Assembly (NCBI GenBank): GCA_003833135.1
Contig: QZLH01000753.1
Span: 3,871 to 14,280, forward strand
Origin: Oehlia diaphana
Lineage: Eukaryota; Glomeromycota; Glomeromycetes; Glomerales; Glomeraceae
DNA: 10,410 nt
Direction of reading: 5' to 3'
Shown here: positions 1 to 7,314 of the stretch, piece after piece
Position numbering within the stretch: position 1 is the stretch's first letter
Layout: each line of letters begins with the position of its first letter
The notes under the pieces: model-generated
Database searches by the model: none
The model's input: only the letters and a program-made list of their open reading frames with translations
Told to the model about the DNA's origin: nothing
Made by a program: the position numbers and the translations under genes

Positions 1-7
1 AATTAAC

Positions 8-469
8 ATGAATAGTACAGTGGAAAATAGTAATGTTTCAGAAGCGAAAACTAAAAAAGGAAAGGGGAAAAAAAGGGAAAATGAGATAGAAAGCGAGTGA
101 GTGAAATTGTTTTAAAAAAAAAATGATATTTTACATAATAATATCAGATATTGGTTCCTACAGAAATAACTATTTTCGATCTGATTGGGCTTTAAAAGAA
201 AACCAAGAATATGGAAAGAAAGGTGGTGGAAAACACATACCCGAAAAAGTATTGGAATTATTAAAAGGTTTCTTTCATGCTGGTAACGCCCATAAAGTGA
301 ACGATATTCGGCAAAAGAAATGCTTGAAGTATTATATAAAAAAGTAGAAAGAGGTGAGCTGGAGGAGAGTGACGTACCAAAGTTGAAAACAATTAAAAAT
401 TGGATTAGCCAGTATTCTCGCTAATATAAGCAAGCAATGGCAAAAAAAATGCAAAGCTTGGACAAATAA
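8..469 (+). pseudogene. Two-exon relic of a lineage-expanded fungal family (GGGKHIPEKV / FFHAGNA type)
   Basis: Exon 1 starts at ATG 8 and encodes a short Lys/Glu-rich polar leader (MNSTVENSNVSEAKTK...). A GTGAGTG donor at 97 and a TTCCTACAG acceptor ending at 163 give a 67-nt intron that joins exon 2 in phase (GA|A, NNYFRSDWALKENQ). Exon 2 carries GKKGGGKHIPEKV and LKGFFHAGNAHK. The frame then jumps by one base within 294-299: the continuation ERYSAKEMLEVLYKKVE...VPKLKTIKNWISQYSR lies in the other frame up to TAA 422-424. After that stop the same frame still reads YKQAMAKKMQSLDK to TAA 467-469, so 422 may be a second nonsense lesion. I recognise the motif string as resembling an expanded Rhizophagus protein family of unknown function, possibly DNA-binding. 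No domain name can be supported. The shift could be a lost A in the AAA run at 294-296, or an assembly error. The gene could start left of the window. Confidence 0.7.
97..163 (+). other. Intron of the left-edge gene relic
   Basis: The donor GTGAGTG lies just before an in-frame TGA that would otherwise end exon 1 at 98-100. The acceptor is GGTTCCTACAG. Removing the 67 nt restores phase exactly (GA + A = Glu), which is why I prefer it to the nearer AG at 146-147, which breaks phase. Confidence 0.6.
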
Positions 470-780
470 TAATGCAAAATATGAACAATACCCTTATTTA
501 AAACAATTTAAGCAGTTTTGAATCACTTTTTATCATTTTTTTTTCTCTTTTGAATTATTTCAAATGGACAGTTTGTATCCATAATCCTGAGCCAAAAAGG
601 CATTTGCGCGAAGTCTATAAAATAAAGTGTATATTATGTATTAATACGAAAAATATTTTTAGTTTTAAGTGACATTTTTTATTATGCAAGTTTGGGACGT
701 TTTCTGATTAAATCAGATGCAAGTGTAATATAACCTTTTACAATTATTGATTTTTTTATAATTAATTTCGTAAAATTGTC
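470..780. other. Intergenic, AT-rich, no gene seen
   Basis: No coding frame of note on either strand. The only item that stands out is a GC-containing word, CATTTGCGCG at 601-610, preceded by GAGCCAAAAAGG. It recurs in the tandem repeats near 6022 and 6182. Confidence 0.5.
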
Positions 781-995
781 TCAATTTACATTATGCATTT
801 TCTTTCCATTTCTGGCGAATTGCGAATTAAACTTTTTACCTGAAAAGTCATTTTCATCAAAATCATCTTCATTGATTTTACATTTTCGTGAATAATCTAA
901 GATGCAACAAGAGCTCATTTTTGTAGACAATAATAATAATAATTTAAAAGTATTCCTAACAATAGTTTCCAATTCTTCATTTTCTTAGTCTATTG
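781..995 (-). other. Possible orphan exon or gene fragment
   Basis: The minus strand is open from a TAA near 995 down to TGA 781-783. It reads ENEELETIVRNTFKLLLLLSTK, MSSCCILDYSRKCKINEDD and DFDENDFSGKKFNSQF. The ATG at 980-978 is in a different frame, and this frame has only a TTG start near 972, so it is not a complete gene. The open stretch is preceded by an acceptor-like ATAGACTAAG and contains a donor-like TTTTCAG|GTAAAAAG, so a single exon ending there is conceivable. The LLLLL run comes from a TTA trinucleotide repeat. I do not recognise it, and chance openness in AT-rich DNA is possible. Confidence 0.2.
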
Positions 996-1203
996 TTATC
1001 AGTTATAAAATATTATTGTTAATTAATATTGTCAGTGATTAAATTATCGTTACAACTATAATAGAAAAATAATAAACTGTCATAGAAAAGTTCATTTTCA
1101 TTAGATTTTAACTGGTAAGTTAGGATCAAACCACTTTTTTTACTCATTTTTACTTCTATTTGAAAATTAATTCATTATTCAAAGTTTTTAATCCATTTTA
1201 AAC

Positions 1204-1615
1204 AAAAAAAAGTTTCCATCTTTTTTCTTATTTAACCAATTAAAGTTACATATCACATTAGATTTCATGATTTTATTTTTAGGTGTTTCATATTAACACA
1301 TGCAAAATATGCACTTATAAATTAAAACGTTTTCACTTATTTAATTAGTGTTCTTAAAAAATAATTTCCAGAATAGATAAACTTGATTTATTTTAATTGG
1401 TGTTCTTAAAAAAAAAAGTTTCCATCTTTTTTCTTATTTAACCAATTAAAGTTACGTGTTATATTAGATGTCATAATTTTATTTTTAGGCATTTCATATT
1501 AACACATGCAAAACATGCACTTATAAATTGAAACATTTTCACTCAATTTAATTGGTGTTCTTAAAAAATAATTTCCAAAATAGATAAACTTGATTTATTT
1601 TAATTGGTGTTCTTA
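1204..1615. repeat. 206-bp tandem duplication
   Basis: Copy A (1204-1409) and copy B (1410-1615) align at an offset of 206 bp. Landmarks present in both include AAGTTTCCATCTTTTTTCTT, CCAATTAAAGTTAC, TTTCATATTAACACATGCAAA and AATAGATAAACTTGATTTAT. Identity is high by eye, with scattered substitutions. No coding frame runs through either copy. Confidence 0.85.
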
Positions 1616-1722
1616 AAAAAAAAAGAATTTTTTAGAATATTTTTAATTATTTTTAATTGGTGTTCTTAAAAAGTAAATTTCTATAATTATTTTTAATTAT
1701 TTTTATTTGGTATTCTTAAAAT
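1341..1722. repeat. ~51-bp periodic TTAATTGGTGTTCTTAAAA motif
   Basis: The motif TTAATTGGTGTTCTTAAAA or a close variant occurs at about 1341, 1391, 1547, 1600, 1652 and 1702. Neighbouring copies are 50-53 bp apart within runs. The 206-bp duplication is about four such periods, so the block looks like a short satellite that was later duplicated at a higher order. Two shortened relatives, TATTGGTGTTCT, lie near 5529 and 5557. Confidence 0.7.
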
Positions 1723-1833
1723 CTTACAGTAGGCCGCAAGCTGTGCTCATAGTTTTATATGTGTTAGTCTCTTTTCACTATTTGATATTTAAAAAATATT
1801 GCTTAAAAATCATGTGATGCAAATCTTTAACGT

Positions 1834-1846
1834 ATTTATATAATAC
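1834..1846 (+). promoter_or_regulatory. Possible TATA-like element upstream of the Kar5-like relic
   Basis: TATTTATATAATA lies about 40 nt before ATG 1884, which has an AACAAA leader context. In DNA this AT-rich such a string can easily occur by chance. Confidence 0.2.
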
Positions 1847-1883
1847 GAACGCTATTTATCGGTAGAATTTTATTTTAAACAAA

Positions 1884-3808
1884 ATGAAAATAAATATTTT
1901 TCTTTTTTATTTTTTCATTATTTTTCCAATCTTAGTATATGCAAATATTTTGATTATTTTAATTTTGGAACTTCAACTGATATTTCTGAGCTTTTTGAAC
2001 ATAATGAAAACATGAAAAATGTTAGCTAAGGTAATGACGACAATTATTATATAATTTTCTAATTAACGTTAAAATTAACTAGTTATTTACTTAAAATTAA
2101 GTATTGTTAAAAAGATATACGAAGGAGAAGAATAAATGTTTGAAAAGTACTATTTTGGATTTAGAAAATAATTGTGGGAAACTCAATTTGATAGTAACTG
2201 AATTATGTAAGAATATAAATATTAAAATATTTATTATATAAATAAAAATAATAATGATTAATTTATATTTTATAGATGTTTTTCATATGATGATATGTGT
2301 AACATCTGACATATTTGAAATCTCTGAAGAATGCCGTGATATTAATTTAAATATTTTAGATAAATGTATATCGTACGTAAGTAAATTATCTTACATTAAA
2401 TCGATTGCAATAAATATAATTTATTAACAATATAACTTTTAAGATCTATTGCAAAATCTAATCAGTTATGGACATCTTTTGATGGATGGAATCGAGAGTA
2501 ATTGAAATTTCGATTCATATTAGAATATTGATTTTAAATATTAAATGATCGTATTAATGCCTTTTATCGTTATCTTTATAAATCAAAGTAATAATGTGTG
2601 AGACAATTAAATCTTATTCAGAAACAGGTAACATCGTATCATAATTTTTGGAAATATTAACATCAAGTTAAGTAATATTCATCCTTATTATTAAAATTCA
2701 TGAATAAGGAAATATCTCAATTAACTTATAAAATTAATTCTAATAAGGTAATTGCATTGAATAACGATGTAAATATAAAAAGATAATGAAAATAATAAAT
2801 ATTTATTAATTTAGAAGAAAATTTTGGATATAAATATTTTGTTTGAAAAGGTGCTGAAAGAGATACAGTTTCAACTTGAGGAGAATGAAAAATTTTTTAA
2901 AATGGTAAGATTACAATAATAGTCTTTATCATAACGGTAATGTTAACGTTAATAATAAATCAAAATATATTATTATTTAGCAATTTAGTAACATGTTAAA
3001 GGAAGTGAAAGAATTATTGCAAAATAAATATGAAAATGATTATAATGATTTAGTCGTCTCATTTGATAATTTTATTACAGATTTAGAAGAAAAATTGAAA
3101 AAAATAGCTACTTTTGAGACGAATGCTATTTCCAATCAAATAACTAATTTGTTAATTTTGATGTTGAAGAATATTTCAAATGAAATAAACAATTCATTAA
3201 GTGTTGTAATTGAAACTTCAAATATAATTGATAAATATAAGTTCAATTTTAATACTTTAATTATATTTTATTAAATATCAATCAAGATGAATAGCTAAAT
3301 ATTATTAATTATTTATTTTAGTCACAAAATATTTGAAAGATAATTTATCATGTTTAATGCCGATTATTTTTTTCATATTTTGGCTTGCATTTGAAAATAT
3401 AACTATTGCGATAGGTTAGTTCTAAGGAACAAATTAATTTCTTTTAATGTTATACTCTGTTAATTTCCTATTATTGCAACATCTGAGGTTATAATTATAA
3501 TGTGTGATATTCGAATAATTGCCATAGATGAGCGCATTATAACTTTTTTCATGATACTGGTAATTATAAATTATTAATGCCATTTAAAGTACAGTACATT
3601 GAAGCTTATATTAATTATTTTTTTTATTTTATATACTGTATATCTCAAGATTATTGTCAGAATATTTTATTGCATTTCGAATTCAATGATAAATAATTCA
3701 ATAGCAGAGGAATATGTGGGCGAGGTATCTCAACTCATTAAAAATGCAAATAGCATTTCTAATAAGAATATTAAAAAGATAATTCGTAATAAGATTGATG
3801 AAACATAA
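1884..3808 (+). pseudogene. Kar5/Tht1-like nuclear-fusion (karyogamy) protein, broken multi-exon gene
   Basis: Nine exons can be threaded: 1884-2030, 2102-2206, 2276-2372, 2444-2627, 2709-2747, 2815-2904, 2981-3236, 3322-3414 and 3528-3808, about 430 codons in all. Order of parts: signal peptide MKINIFLFYFFIIFPILVYA; a Cys-rich region with Cys codons at 2137, 2173, 2296, 2332 and 2365; CISSIAKSNQ then LWTSFDGWNRE across exons 3-4; a long coiled coil in exons 5-7 (EKVLKEIQFQLEENE, LKEVKELLQNKYEND); hydrophobic segments CLMPIIFFIFWLAF and LKLILIIFFILYTVYL; and a polar tail. This order, the C...C...C spacing and the WTSYSGYYRE-like motif match the Kar5/Tht1/Brambleberry/GEX1 family, nuclear-envelope proteins needed for nuclear membrane fusion after mating. 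Lesions: one base lost near 1945; in-frame stops at 2027, 2499, 2529, 2535, 2589, 2592 and 3575; and AT instead of GT at the donor at 3237. Family assignment is from recognised pattern, not a search. The exon 8-9 junction is least certain. Confidence 0.7.
2031..3527 (+). other. Introns of the Kar5-like relic
   Basis: Eight proposed introns: 2031-2101 (GTAATG), 2207-2275 (GTAAGA), 2373-2443 (GTACGT), 2628-2708 (GTAACA), 2748-2814 (GTAATT), 2905-2980 (GTAAGA), 3237-3321 (starts ATAAGT, not GT) and 3415-3527 (GTTAGT). All end in AG, most after a T-rich stretch. Lengths run 67-113 nt. Phase is conserved at every junction. For intron 3, choosing donor 2373 rather than the better-looking GTAAGT at 2377 is what keeps SIAKSNQLWTSF in frame. 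For intron 8, an alternative acceptor at 3486-3487 would not fit phase. Confidence 0.6.
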
Positions 3809-4139
3809 GAAGAGAACTTCTGCATGGCTTTATTTTTAATAGAGAAATCTTATTCCAGTTCATCAGGATTAGTTGTCCAAAAAAATTACTTTAAATATTT
3901 TAAAATTTTTAAATTTGTTTATATTTTATTAATTTTCTTTATGATCATCACTCTTTATTACCCATTGAATAATTTTATTGGTTAAATTTATTTATTATAA
4001 TTATATTACGAATGTTCTTTTTTTTTTATCACTTATCTGGCTTAGTACTAACAAAAGCCACATTGCTTGATTTATTCATAGCCACCAATTATAACATAAA
4101 TATTTTTTAAATATGAATATTCAATTATCAACTTGTTTT
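3809..4139. other. Intergenic, no gene seen
   Basis: AT-rich sequence after the stop of the Kar5-like relic, with T-runs and no sustained reading frame on either strand. No clear terminator or polyadenylation element stands out from the background. Confidence 0.5.
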
Positions 4140-4236
4140 GGTTATTTAATTCAGTAAAGTTAATGAAGTTATAATACTATTCAAATGAGAAACAGTAAGA
4201 ATTATTTAAATCAGTAAAGTTAATTAAAGTTATATT
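4140..4236. repeat. Short direct repeat, 60-bp offset
   Basis: GTTATTTAATTCAGTAAAGT at about 4141 recurs as ATTATTTAAATCAGTAAAGT at about 4201. In both it is followed by TTAATGAAGTTATA or TTAATTAAAGTTATA. It looks like a local two-copy duplication of about 33 bp. Confidence 0.7.
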
Positions 4237-4266
4237 AAAATATCTTTCATTATAATATTTTTCTTA

Positions 4267-4505
4267 GGGTCAAAACGCTAAAGCCAATCATCTTAGGAGA
4301 GACTCCAATAAGCCTAACTGACCAAAGACTGAATCTATAACGATAGTCTCAAATTCACATTACTTATAATCCATCCTACATTAACTGCAAGCCTGAAAGT
4401 GATCTGGACGAATTTTTAGGACAATTAATAATCGCTGATATGAAAGTTGATAAAAATTACCATTATAAAGCAATTTTAATTTTATTCGAATTATCTTTTA
4501 ATTAA
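4267..4505. other. GC-richer island with short unrecognised open frames
   Basis: The stretch from about 4267 to 4430 has visibly higher GC and codon-like complexity than its surroundings. Two short plus-strand frames lie in it: VKTLKPIILGETPISLTDQ (4269-4340) and, from 4347 to TAA 4503-4505, SQIHITYNPSYINCKPESD continuing to LGQLIIADMKVDKNYHY (52 codons). Neither has an ATG start that makes a full gene, although ATG 4440 is inside the second. The island follows TTTTTCTTAG, an acceptor-like string. It may be a fragment of a dispersed repeat or of a decayed gene. I do not recognise it. Confidence 0.3.
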
Positions 4506-4889
4506 ATTAAAGATAATTTTAGAAATCATGTGAGTTTCACTAATAAATTATTGATTAATTTATTTTATACTGTAATAATTAGAACAAAAATGGAAGGATT
4601 TAAGATAAATAGGGCTAAATAAAAAAATTTTTTTTTAAACAAGAATCTGTTATAAATGCAAAAACTCCTTTAATTGGGTCATGGAGTATTTTGAAATGAG
4701 AAAAAAATAACTTTTAATTTTAAATAGGGGAAATTTTTTTAATCAAGCTTCTTTATCGTTATCAATACAATAATGAATAAAGAAATCAATATAATGAATT
4801 CTTTGTCTTTAAACGGAATTACTTTATTTCATAAAGAAGAAAATTTGAATTTATATATAACTATTACATTAAAAAAATCATGATACAAT
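4506..4889. other. Intergenic, no gene seen
   Basis: AT-rich with long A and T runs (around 4620-4640 and 4733-4740). GTGAGTTTC at 4530 is donor-like, and TAATAATTAG near 4580 is acceptor-like, but no coding flanks support an intron. Confidence 0.4.
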
Positions 4890-5162
4890 TTGGTTTATTA
4901 TATATATATTTCTGGAAAACTTAAGCAAAATTCGAAAAAATATGAAAAACTACGACATAAAATCAAACAAATTTTGGAAAAGGAAATTATTTGTATAGAT
5001 AACACAAATAAATTTTTGGAAAAAAATCTAAGAAAAGAAACCCAAATTTTGAAAAAAGTAAAGCAGTTTTTGAAAGAAGAAGCAAAAATGGAAAATGAAA
5101 AACTACGATGTAAAATAGTTCAGTTGAACGAGAATATGATTAAATTAAAAAATTTATTATAA
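4890..5162 (+). other. Coiled-coil coding fragment without a start codon
   Basis: The frame is open to TAA 5160-5162 and encodes a Lys/Glu/Leu/Ile-rich heptad-like segment of about 80 residues. It includes KYEKLRHKIKQILEKE, FLEKNLRKETQILKKVKQF and ENEKLRCKIVQLNENM. The YEKLRHKIKQ and NEKLRCKIVQ stretches look like an internal duplication and are matched at the DNA level (GAAAAACTACGA). The frame opens at TTG 4890 right after an in-frame TGA, so there is no good start. AAAACTTAAG ending at 4925 is a possible splice acceptor, which would make this a 3' exon whose upstream part is not visible. It may instead be a decayed gene end. Function is unknown. Confidence 0.35.
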
Positions 5163-5355
5163 TTCTATTTCTTTTTCAATAAGAACTCAATAATATAACA
5201 TCTAACTTTTCAACAGAACCGTCATTCAATGCTGACTCAGCTTAGTTAAATTTTCATCAAAATCACCAATGGTAATATTTTCGATTTCTTCTTCATAAAT
5301 TATTTCGTTATCAGTACAGGTTAGCATTAAGACTCGAATGAATAAATAAGAGTAA

Positions 5356-5430
5356 ATTTTTGAAGAAAACATTTTTGTAAAAATAAATTTTGTAGAAAAT
5401 ATTTTTGTAGAAATAATTTTTGTAGAGAAA
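5356..5430. repeat. ~15-bp minisatellite (ATTTTTGTAGAAAAT type)
   Basis: Around five consecutive units of about 15 bp, such as ATTTTTGTAGAAAAT and ATTTTTGTAGAAATA. On the minus strand the unit reads as a five-residue repeat, FSTKI/ISTKI/FSTKF/IFTKM/FSSKI, which alone explains the open minus-strand frame 5226-5468. I do not regard that frame as a gene. Confidence 0.7.
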
Positions 5431-5470
5431 TTTTTGTGAATTTTATTTGTGTTAATTTTGTACAACATAC

Positions 5471-5502
5471 GCTTTCCCCTGCATAGGCTTTCCCCTGCAT
5501 AG
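5471..5502. repeat. Perfect 16-bp tandem duplication
   Basis: GCTTTCCCCTGCATAG occurs at 5471-5486 and again immediately at 5487-5502 without mismatch. It is GC-rich for this window. Confidence 0.9.
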
Positions 5503-5735
5503 TTTTGTTCTTAAAATATCCTTTATGTTTATTGGTGTTCTGTAGTCGTTATTTATTATTGGTGTTCTCAGAATTATTTTATTTCGTAAGAAATTTTTTT
5601 TTTTTTTTATCTAACGAGATAATAGGCAATTCGAAATTTAGGTATATATTATATGTAAGTTCTAATCAAATACTTATATTTTTGTCTTATACTTCAACAA
5701 ATTTTTTTTTTATTTCTGAACAAAACGAAGGGTTA
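5503..5735. other. Low-complexity intergenic DNA, no gene
   Basis: T-rich sequence with two copies of TATTGGTGTTCT (about 5529 and 5557) and several poly-T runs. The open plus-strand frame here translates to Phe/Leu-rich low-complexity sequence and is not convincing as a protein. Confidence 0.5.
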
Positions 5736-6330
5736 TTGCATTTGCGTAATTGACGATCAAAATTAAATGTGCTGCAGGTAATCAAATTCTAATAAAAATG
5801 AAGAAATGAAGAATGCATCATAATCACTTACGTATTTTTTATTTCTGATATAGAAGCAATATAAAATAATAAAAGTTTCATGTATGACTTATGATTAACG
5901 ATTGGTATTAAATGCTCCGATACAAAATATAAAAAAATGTGTTGTAATCTCGCAATGTTTTTTTCTTTCTGATTATTTCTGATTTAGAAGTAAAATTATA
6001 CCGTTATTAATCAGCCATAAGCATTTGCGCGTGACTTTTGATTGATGGTTTGTATAAAATTCTCTGCAGTTGCTCAAAATCTTAAAAAATGAAAATGAAT
6101 CATAATTTTACATATTTTTATTATTTGCGATATAAAAAAGCAAAAGTATTACATAATGATAGGGATTTGGTCAGCCATGAACATTTGCGCGCAACTTATG
6201 ATTGACGGTTGTTATTTAATTAAATCAATTCAAAGTGAAAAAATGCTTACACTATTTTTTTTTATTTCTTATGTAGAAAGCAAAAGTATTAATCATTATT
6301 TTTATTTTCTGATATAGCGATAGGAAAATG
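5736..6330. repeat. Diverged ~135-160-bp tandem repeats with CATTTGCGCG core
   Basis: Two landmarks recur in order. TTTCTGATATAGAAGC-like strings start at 5842, 5976, 6123 and 6265 (spacing 134, 147 and 142). A TCAGCCATAAGCATTTGCGCG block is followed by CTTATGATTGACGGTT. The CATTTGCG word occurs at 5739, 6022 and 6182, and the CTTATGATTGACGG-like word at 5888, 6034 and 6195. Copies are strongly diverged apart from the CATTTGCGCG core. A further single copy of the core lies at 601. No coding frame was found. Confidence 0.6.
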
Positions 6331-6456
6331 AGTATACTTTATTGAATTCGCCGCAACTTAATAAATTCAAAATAAATAAAAATTATTTATAATATATTTT
6401 TCAATTATTATTAATTTCGTTCTAAATATATTTAAAATAATTATTAAACATTTCGT

Positions 6457-7243
6457 TTAAAGTTTTAACGATAATAATAAATAACTAATCTTGGAAACTA
6501 GTTCTCCCATAACTGTATCATCTGTTTCATCGCTCTCAATTTCATTTGTTTCTCCTGAGTAGTCTAATTTAGGAAGTATCGGTATCGGTATATTCCCAAT
6601 TTTTTTGACTTTTTCAACTTTTTGGAATTTATTGTCTATACCGACTTTTTTTTTTTTTTTATATATTTCCTTTTCTTTTCCCGATTCACTTTTACCACTC
6701 CTGGTCCTCTACGTGATCCCCTTTGATCAGACCACGCTTTCAAGTCTTTATTGTAATTATCTAAAAGATTTTTATCCAAATTTTTAATAAATTCTTCAAA
6801 GTCATTTTTTTTTATTAAAGAAATTACTCTTGAATTTACTTTAAATAACTTATAAACTCCGAAAAGACCTTTGGATTCTAAGTAATTAAAAATATGAAAA
6901 ATTCTGAGTACAATTAATATTGTTTTATTATGTAAATTTTTTCAACTCTCATATCAGTGTTAATATTAATAATATCGTCCCCAAAAATTTGTTTTTTATA
7001 TTCTTTAATATAATCGGGAATATTATTTTCATAATACTTTAATATGTAATATAATTTAAAAGCAAACTCAAATTTAAAATGGGTATTTTTTAAAGCATTA
7101 CGATAATTTACAATCGTTTCAATAACATATTTAGGTTCGTAATTGTCATTTTGAAAATTTGAAATATGGTCAACTGATGTTTCTTTATGTGTTGCTTTTT
7201 AAAAAATGATTGATTTCTGATTCAAGTTTAAGTTTGAATCCAT
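6457..7243 (-). pseudogene. Unrecognised ~260-codon protein gene, interrupted
   Basis: From ATG 7243-7241 the frame reads MDSNLNLNQKSIIF, then TAA at 7201-7199. The same frame goes on as KATHKETSVDHISNFQ, NYEPKYVIETIVNYRNALK, FEFAFKLYYILKYYENN and IFGDDIININTDMRVEK. At the six-T run 6937-6942 the frame must shift by one base, giving NLHNKTILIVLRIFHIFNYL, FGVYKLFKVNSRVISLIKK, LDNYNKDLKAWSDQRGSRR and GPGVVKVNREKKRKYIKKKK. At the 14-T run 6647-6660 it shifts again to VGIDNKFQKVEKVKKIGN, IPIPILPKLDYSGETNE, ESDETDDTVMGELVSK and TAA 6459-6457. The sequence has a helical, aromatic-rich N-terminal half, a basic tract with RGSRRGPG, and an acidic C-terminal tail. Codon-level complexity is good in all three pieces, so it was recently a gene or still is, with homopolymer assembly errors. 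Function is unknown. Confidence 0.6.
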
Positions 7244-7289
7244 TTGAAGAACAAAATTTGAGCTTTACACAAATAAATAGCCAAGTTGA

Positions 7290-7314
7290 CCAATCAAATC
7301 TGTTTTGCCACGTG
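7290..7314 (-). promoter_or_regulatory. CCAAT box and CACGTG E-box upstream of the 6457-7243 gene
   Basis: CCAAT sits at 7290-7294 and CACGTG at 7309-7314, about 47 and 66 nt before the ATG at 7243. On the minus strand the order is TCACGTGGC, then ATTGG, then a TATTTAT string, then the start. This is a plausible fungal promoter layout (HAP-complex and bHLH type sites). Another CACGTG lies at 7806-7811 beside the MITE without a gene. Confidence 0.3.

Noticed and set aside
123..347. Start of the left-edge protein at ATG 123
   Set aside because: The first residues (MIFYIIISDIGSYR) come from the proposed intron; splicing 97-163 joins a Lys/Glu-rich exon 1 in phase instead.
2993..3274. Independent small coiled-coil protein starting at ATG 2993
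   Set aside because: The frame joins upstream exons in phase through an acceptor at 2979-2980, and it matches the coiled-coil part expected in the larger gene.
3599..3808. Independent small membrane protein
   Set aside because: It starts with TTG, and its frame is continuous with the upstream part of the last Kar5-like exon across one TAA at 3575, so it is the C-terminal end of that relic.
5226..5468. Open minus-strand frame of 80 codons
   Set aside because: Its N-terminal half is the translation of a 15-bp minisatellite (FSTKI repeats), it starts with TTG, and there is no other support.
5505..5753. Open plus-strand frame of 82 codons
   Set aside because: Phe/Leu-rich low-complexity translation of poly-T tracts, with no ATG start and no domain.
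6605..6787. Open plus-strand frame of 60 codons
   Set aside because: Antisense shadow of the minus-strand gene relic 6457-7243; its Phe runs are the reverse of the Lys-rich tract.
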